Of a stretch of 8,814 bases of DNA, positions 5,803-8,814 are shown piece by piece. The stretch is taken from contig DNGH01000178.1 of assembly GCA_003486285.1 (NCBI GenBank), positions 1-8,814 on the forward strand, written 5' to 3'. Source of the DNA: Actinomycetota bacterium (GTDB lineage Bacteria > Actinomycetota > Acidimicrobiia > Spongiisociales > UBA11373). How positions within the stretch are numbered: position 1 is the stretch's first letter; each line of letters opens with the position of its first letter. The notes below the pieces were generated by a model. That model had not been told where the DNA came from and did not search any database. It saw only the letters and a program-made list of their open reading frames with translations. The translations under genes and the position numbers were made by a program.

Positions 5803-6245
5803 CGCCCGTCGTACCTCCATCGATCCATCTGCTCGAGCGCCTCGTCGCGGCCAAGGTGAACGAAGCCGTCGGGAGCCTGCTCGGAGCCGATCATCCGGCC
5901 CCGCTTGTCGGGCCGGCGACCGCCCTCGATGATGTTGGCGTGCTTGGCGATCCAGCGCAGGTGAAGCGAATCGCCGAGCTCGAACTCGCCCATCACCGCG
6001 TCGACCTCGGCGTCGCCCATCACCGGGTAGAACGGCCGCTCGACCGGCTCCTCGGCGGACGGCTGATTGCGGGTCAGCCGCAGCGAGCCCTTGAGCTGGC
6101 CGGTGGCGACCGGCGCACCCGGCGCGATGCCCTGGCGGGCCGTCGTCGCCTGGACCAGGTTCCGCGCCGTCTGGCGCACGCCGGCGCGGGCGAAGCGCTC
6201 GATCTGAGCGGCGAGCTCGTTCATGACCTGGCGGTTCCTAGACAC
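5799..6245 (-). CDS. HK97 gp10-like neck / tail-completion protein
   Basis: The product is 148 residues and belongs by pattern to the HK97 gp10-like group, which acts at the head-tail junction. Seen: an N-terminal helical half, the sequence PVATGQLKGSLR (residues 45-56), then HLRWIAKHANIIEGGRRPDK (95-114), MIGSEQAP (118-125) and GFVHLGRDEALEQM. P-x-x-T-G-x-L-x-x-S-x-R near the middle and a later N-I-I-E-G-G...A-P...F segment are the usual conserved points. The start chosen is GTG at 6245-6243, because GGGAGG (6256-6251) lies 5 nt upstream. ATG at 6224-6222 is possible but only has a weaker AGGA at 11 nt. The gene overlaps the preceding one by 8 nt and the next by 4 nt (ATGA), so translation is probably coupled. 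Confidence 0.78.
   Translation of the reverse strand: MSRNRQVMNELAAQIERFARAGVRQTARNLVQATTARQGIAPGAPVATGQLKGSLRLTRNQPSAEEPVERPFYPVMGDAEVDAVMGEFELGDSLHLRWIAKHANIIEGGRRPDKRGRMIGSEQAPDGFVHLGRDEALEQMDRWRYDGR
5813..5818 (-). promoter_or_regulatory. Shine-Dalgarno GGAGGT deciding the start of the membrane protein gene
   Basis: GGAGGT lies within the 3' end of the gp10-like gene, 10 nt before ATG 5802-5800. It also overlaps a further upstream in-frame ATG (5820-5818). Because a ribosome starting at 5820 would cover this site, and no other site precedes 5820, the downstream ATG is the better start. Confidence 0.65.
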
Positions 6246-6621
6246 CTTCGCCTCCCGTGGCCAGTCGCGCGGCGTAGAAGGCGGCCGGCTCGCCGGGGAC
6301 GGTCCTCGACGCGGTCACCGGGCCGACGATCTCGTGCTCGGTGCCGTGGAGGACGATCCGCCAGGAGTCGGAGAGGTCGCCGTGGCCGGCCGCCGCGAAG
6401 GGCGCGCCGTCGGCGTAGAGGGCGGCTGAGTCGATGTCGATGCCGCGGTCGAGCGATTGCTCGAGCGGGATCACGGCGGCGCGGGCCTGGACCTCGACGG
6501 CCGCCCCCGTGCCCTGGGTGCCGGCGATCTTGCTCTTGACCAGCGGGTAGCGCCGGAAGACCATCGCCGACCCGTGCCGGGCGAGGAGCCTCGCTGCCGT
6601 CGCGCGCTGCGCTTGCTGCAT
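6238..6621 (-). CDS. Putative head-closure / head-tail stopper protein
   Basis: The gene encodes 127 residues, starts with ATG at 6621-6619 behind a long purine-rich GGGGGAGGGG run, and stops with TAG at 6240-6238. Seen: an N-terminal basic helix (RATAARLLARHGSAMVFRRY, residues 6-25), a beta-rich middle with ARAAVIPLEQ (46-55), then DLSDSWRIVLHGTEHEIVGP (82-101) and a last segment containing FYAARL. An N-terminal helix, a small beta domain, and a late W-R-I-V-x-x-G...I-V-G-P segment is the general plan of short stopper or adaptor proteins that seal the connector after DNA packaging. I cannot place it in a named family from sequence alone, and the call rests on this plan plus position between the gp6-like and gp10-like genes. 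It overlaps the next gene by 8 nt. Confidence 0.6.
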   Translation of the reverse strand: MQQAQRATAARLLARHGSAMVFRRYPLVKSKIAGTQGTGAAVEVQARAAVIPLEQSLDRGIDIDSAALYADGAPFAAAGHGDLSDSWRIVLHGTEHEIVGPVTASRTVPGEPAAFYAARLATGGEGV

Positions 6622-6637
6622 CTGCCCCTCCCCCTGG

Positions 6638-7273
6638 TCAGGCGATCAGCGAGCCGAGGCTGCGGAGCGTGCGCTCTGCGCCCTTCGGCACCCAGATCCC
6701 GGTGTCGTATTCGGTCCCCACCGACGCGAGTCCGCCGATGCGGTCGCTCTTGACGGTGCGATCGAGTCGATCGATGCCGATCGAGGTCTGGACGATCTCC
6801 TCGATCGCGCGGCGAACGTGGCGGCCCTCGACGTCGATCGAGGCGGCGCCGGCGGGCAGCGCGCCAGCCATCGATGCCGGCAGCCAGTAGCCGGCGGTGA
6901 AGCGCACCCGCCAGCGCAGACCGCCGGACATCCAGCCGACCCGGCGCCGAAGCGACCCGTCCTCCGGCCAGATCTCGTACTCGTCATCCTCGGTGCCGGC
7001 GTCGACCGTCTCGTCGGCGTCGCCGTCGAGGTGGATCAGCGCCACCGCGGCGACCGGCCGGACCGGCAGCCAGAGGCGCTCGTCTCGGTCGCCCTCGACC
7101 AGCGCCTCGTAGTCCCGGTAGATCCAGCGGCAGCGAGCGATCTGCTCGCCGATGCGGGTGGCGTCTTCGACCAGCGCCGTCACGCGCGTCAGGTCGCCAC
7201 CCCACCGGGCGACGGCATCCGCGGGCGCGATGGCCTGCGGCGTCTCCGCCGGTGGGGTGACGATCCTGAGCAC
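6638..7273 (-). CDS. Head-tail connector protein (phiE125 gp8 / HK97 gp6-like)
   Basis: This is a 211-residue protein likely to form the adaptor ring bound under the portal at the capsid vertex. The start is GTG at 7273-7271 with AGGAGA (7288-7283, 9-nt spacer); no better start is nearby. Seen: an N-terminal helical part with WIYRDYEALVEGDRDERLWLPVRPVAAVALIH split over residues 50-81, then an acidic loop, then YEIWPEDGSLRR (99-110), a beta segment LRWRVRFTAGYW (119-130), and a final helix with RHVRRAIEEIVQTSIGI (151-167). The order L-W-L-P-x-x-P-V-x-x-V, Y-x-I-x-P-x-D-G-x-L, R-F-T-A-G-Y, then a C-terminal helix is what I know from the phiE125 gp8 group. Its place after the capsid genes and before the gp10-like gene matches that family. 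The stop TGA is at 6640-6638. Confidence 0.8.
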   Translation of the reverse strand: MLRIVTPPAETPQAIAPADAVARWGGDLTRVTALVEDATRIGEQIARCRWIYRDYEALVEGDRDERLWLPVRPVAAVALIHLDGDADETVDAGTEDDEYEIWPEDGSLRRRVGWMSGGLRWRVRFTAGYWLPASMAGALPAGAASIDVEGRHVRRAIEEIVQTSIGIDRLDRTVKSDRIGGLASVGTEYDTGIWVPKGAERTLRSLGSLIA

Positions 7274-7286
7274 GCTCGACGGTCTC

Positions 7287-7643
7287 CTACTTCGCCCCGC
7301 CGGTGGCCTTCGCCTTCGCCGCCTTCGCCTTGGCGGCCGCCTCGGCCTCCGCGGCCTTCGCGTCGGCCTTGGCCTTCGCCGCCGCCTCCGCCTCGGCGTC
7401 CGCCTTCGCCTTCGCCTCGTCGGCCGCCTTCTGCGCGGCCTCCGCTTCGGCCTGCTCGGCGGCGTCGTCGGCCCGGTCCTTCGGCGGGTTGACGTACGCG
7501 TCGAACACCTGCTCGAACGTCTCGGCGGCGGCGATCGCCTCGGCGGCCGCGAGGCCCTGATCGCCCTTCCTGATCAGGATCCGGCCGTAGAGGTGCAGCG
7601 CGGTGGAGCGGAGCGCTTCCTTCTGCGCCTTGGTCTTCGTCAT
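7287..7643 (-). CDS. Unknown protein with Ala/Lys/Glu-rich low-complexity C-terminal tail
   Basis: I do not recognise this 118-residue product. It starts with ATG at 7643-7641; the AGGAG (7655-7651, 7-nt spacer) overlaps the stop codon of the preceding gene, so the two are translationally close. Seen: residues 1-55 look like a small helical domain with ordinary composition (QKEALRSTALHLYGRILIRK, then ETFEQVFDAYV). From about residue 56 to the end nearly every residue is Ala, Lys, Glu or Asp, in AKAKA / AEAEA runs ending GGAK. No signal peptide or membrane segment is present. The tail should be a long charged single helix or a flexible arm. It sits between the putative decoration protein and the head-tail connector, so a role in head assembly is likely by context only. 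The stop TAG (7289-7287) overlaps the ribosome binding site of the next gene. Confidence 0.72.
   Translation of the reverse strand: MTKTKAQKEALRSTALHLYGRILIRKGDQGLAAAEAIAAAETFEQVFDAYVNPPKDRADDAAEQAEAEAAQKAADEAKAKADAEAEAAAKAKADAKAAEAEAAAKAKAAKAKATGGAK
7303..7450 (-). repeat. Low-complexity GCC/TTC triplet-like tract in a coding region
   Basis: On the plus strand this stretch is an imperfect tract of gcc, ttc, gcg and ctc triplets, such as gccttcgcc repeated with small changes. Read on the minus strand it encodes the AKAKA/AEAEA tail of the unknown protein. The repetition sits in codon units, so it probably grew by slippage or in-frame duplication. It is not a separate element. Confidence 0.6.
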
Positions 7644-7653
7644 CGGTCAGCTC

Positions 7654-8121
7654 CTAGTCGAAGTCCGGGTCGGTCTGCGGGTTGCCGCCGACGCCGCGCA
7701 GGCGGCCGATCTCGGCGACCACGGCGATGCCGTCGAAGCCGGTGGTCACTCCGGTCTTGACGTAGTCGACGCGGGCGAAGCGCTTCCCGCCGATGTAGCC
7801 GACCTGGACGATGGAATCGTCCTTGGCGGCCGAGGAGACGATGACCTCGCCGTCGCCGGCGGTGTCGGTGAGGTCCGCCGGCACCTTGGCGTCGAGGTCC
7901 TCGGTGGCGACGCGCGTGAGCGCGCCGGAGGTGTCGCCGTGGAAGAACCGGAGCGTGTGCGTCCCGTCCGTCCAGGCCCCGAACATCGCGATGAACTGCG
8001 CGGCGTCCGAGCCGGCGAGGTCGATCTCGGCGCCGGTGATGGTGCCGTTGGCCCCGCCGGCCTGGGGCGGGATCGCCACCCGGCTGTCGAGGTTGTCGTG
8101 CAACGAGCGGTTGAGCTGCAT
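7654..8121 (-). CDS. Small virion structural protein, possible capsid decoration (cement) protein
   Basis: The gene encodes 155 residues, starts with ATG at 8121-8119 behind a good AGGGAG (8135-8130, 8-nt spacer), and stops with TAG at 7656-7654. Seen: no membrane segment and no cysteine, with a beta-rich pattern of alternating hydrophobics. Landmarks are N10-L11-D12-S13-R14-V15 near the N-terminus, the turn WTDGTHTLRFF near residue 50, and GYIGGKRFARVDYV near residues 108-121. From memory of phage genomes, short proteins with this TDGTHT...GYIGxKRxxRV layout commonly sit directly after the capsid gene in siphoviruses and are usually left as hypothetical structural proteins. Inference: its place next to the capsid gene suggests a shell-binding decoration protein. 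It shares no recognisable motif with lambda gpD. A minor head protein is the main alternative. Confidence 0.6.
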   Translation of the reverse strand: MQLNRSLHDNLDSRVAIPPQAGGANGTITGAEIDLAGSDAAQFIAMFGAWTDGTHTLRFFHGDTSGALTRVATEDLDAKVPADLTDTAGDGEVIVSSAAKDDSIVQVGYIGGKRFARVDYVKTGVTTGFDGIAVVAEIGRLRGVGGNPQTDPDFD

Positions 8122-8179
8122 CTGCCGATCTCCCTAGTGGGTGAGCGAGAAGGTGGCTGCGTTGGCGCTGGGGGGAGCG
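8122..8179 (-). other. 58-bp gap after the capsid gene, nothing recognised beyond a ribosome binding site
   Basis: It holds the AGGGAG (8135-8130) of the next gene. I see no hairpin with a T-run and no promoter motif. Confidence 0.6.
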
Positions 8180-8814
8180 CTAGGCGCCCCGGGTCATGTT
8201 GCGGAAGGCACCGGCGCGCACCGGGGCAGCGTCGAAGCGCTTGTGGAACTTGTAGCCGACCTCGTCGGTCTCGGCGTAGAGCTCGCCGAGCAGGCGGACG
8301 GTCAGCTGGGCGCGGTCGACGATCCAGTAGTGCCGCAGCGAGCCGAAGGTCGCGAGCGGGTCGCCCTGGGCGCCGGCGGTGACGTTGTCGGGGTAGAACT
8401 CCGACTCGACCGCGGCGTAGCCGTCGAGGGTGTTCGGCAGCCCCAGCGCGAGCGAGCGCTGGAACATGAACTCGCCGGTTCCCGCCCCGCCCTCCTCGGT
8501 CCGCAGCGCCGCGACCTTGCGCAGGAAGGCGCGGTTGAACAGCCACGACCCGTCCTTCCGGTACTTGATCGGCAGCGTGAGCGGGAAGAGCCGCACGTCG
8601 TTGGCCGTCACCGTCGCGGCGGCGGCCACCGGGGCAGCCAGATCGGTGTAGCCCTCGGCGATCAACCGCGTCAGGTGGGTGAGGATGCCGAGCGGCTCGC
8701 CCGAACCCGAGCCGGTGAGGAACAGCAGCTCCTCGGCCTCGGTGTCGTTCTCGGCGACCTCGGTGGCGAGGAACCCGACGACGTCGAAGGTGGCGTCGGC
8801 GAGCAGCTCCTCGG
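8180..8814 (-). CDS. Phage major capsid protein, HK97 fold (N-terminus outside window)
   Basis: This is the C-terminal part of the shell-forming subunit of the capsid. The frame is open from the window edge to a TAG stop at 8182-8180, giving 210 visible residues. Seen: about 30 residues into the visible part lies LLFLTGSGSGEPLGIL (about 8731-8684), preceded by ADATFDVVGFLATEVAENDT. This acidic helix followed by a Gly-rich loop and P-G-I-L is the hallmark of the HK97-type Phage_capsid family. It is followed by the usual W-F-N-R-x-F-L motif in the middle (WLFNRAFLRKVAAL) and an aromatic C-terminal part with LRHYWIVDRAQLTVRLLGELYAE. The visible length and motif order fit the last two thirds of a family member. 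The true start lies beyond base 8814; a TTG codon at 8665-8663 is internal and is not the start. It is the first gene of the run, followed after 58 bp by a small virion protein gene. Confidence 0.93.
   Translation of the reverse strand, partial: EELLADATFDVVGFLATEVAENDTEAEELLFLTGSGSGEPLGILTHLTRLIAEGYTDLAAPVAAAATVTANDVRLFPLTLPIKYRKDGSWLFNRAFLRKVAALRTEEGGAGTGEFMFQRSLALGLPNTLDGYAAVESEFYPDNVTAGAQGDPLATFGSLRHYWIVDRAQLTVRLLGELYAETDEVGYKFHKRFDAAPVRAGAFRNMTRGA

Noticed and set aside
7303..7560. Open frame on the plus strand rich in Ala, Phe and Ser resembling a membrane protein
   Set aside because: It is the antisense reading of the Ala/Lys/Glu tract, where AAG and GCC codons give Phe, Leu and Ala in the reverse frame.
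7603..8382. Open frame of 259 codons on the plus strand
   Set aside because: It is antisense across the boundary between the capsid and decoration-like genes, has biased composition, and shows no known domain.

Overview
The window is a run of structural genes from a tailed phage or prophage. Every supported gene lies on the minus strand, so transcription runs from high to low coordinates. The DNA is very GC-rich by eye, third codon positions are mostly G or C, GTG starts are common, and Shine-Dalgarno sequences are strong and well spaced. This fits a high-GC host, most likely an actinobacterium, but nothing in the window names the host. No integrase, attachment site, tRNA, IS element, CRISPR array or host gene is visible, so a free phage and a prophage cannot be told apart.

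In transcription order the layout is: the C-terminal 210 residues of an HK97-fold major capsid protein (8814-8180); a 155-residue small virion protein that may decorate the capsid (8121-7654); a 118-residue protein with a long Ala/Lys/Glu-rich tail (7643-7287); a head-tail connector of the phiE125 gp8 / HK97 gp6 type (7273-6638); a putative head-closure protein (6621-6238); an HK97 gp10-like neck protein (6245-5799); a 126-residue membrane plus coiled-coil protein (5802-5422); a 71-residue unknown protein (5425-5210); a putative tail terminator (5205-4651); the tail tube protein (4654-3365); a 146-bp gap with two GC-rich hairpins; a tail assembly chaperone (3218-2601) with a -1 frameshift extension ending at 2224; and the start of a TP901-type tape measure protein (2217 to beyond base 1). 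There is no sheath gene between tube and chaperones, so this is a siphovirus-type long non-contractile tail.

The genes are tightly packed. Gaps are 4-16 bp, there are four stop-start overlaps (three of 4 nt and one of 8 nt), and the two larger gaps are 58 bp after the capsid gene and 146 bp after the tail tube gene. No convincing promoter is visible, and the block is best read as part of one late operon. Together the genes build the capsid shell, the connector ring that closes the filled head, the neck, the tail tube, and the ruler with its chaperones that set tail length.

The most interesting signals are four. The first is a likely programmed -1 frameshift at C CCT TTG (2658-2652) followed by a small hairpin. 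The second is an unexpected single-pass membrane protein embedded in the neck genes by 4-nt overlaps on both sides. The third is the pair of perfect hairpins between tail tube and chaperone. The fourth is the low-complexity Ala/Lys/Glu tail of the gene after the decoration candidate. I see no wholly new system here; most of the window is a recognisable siphovirus morphogenesis module.
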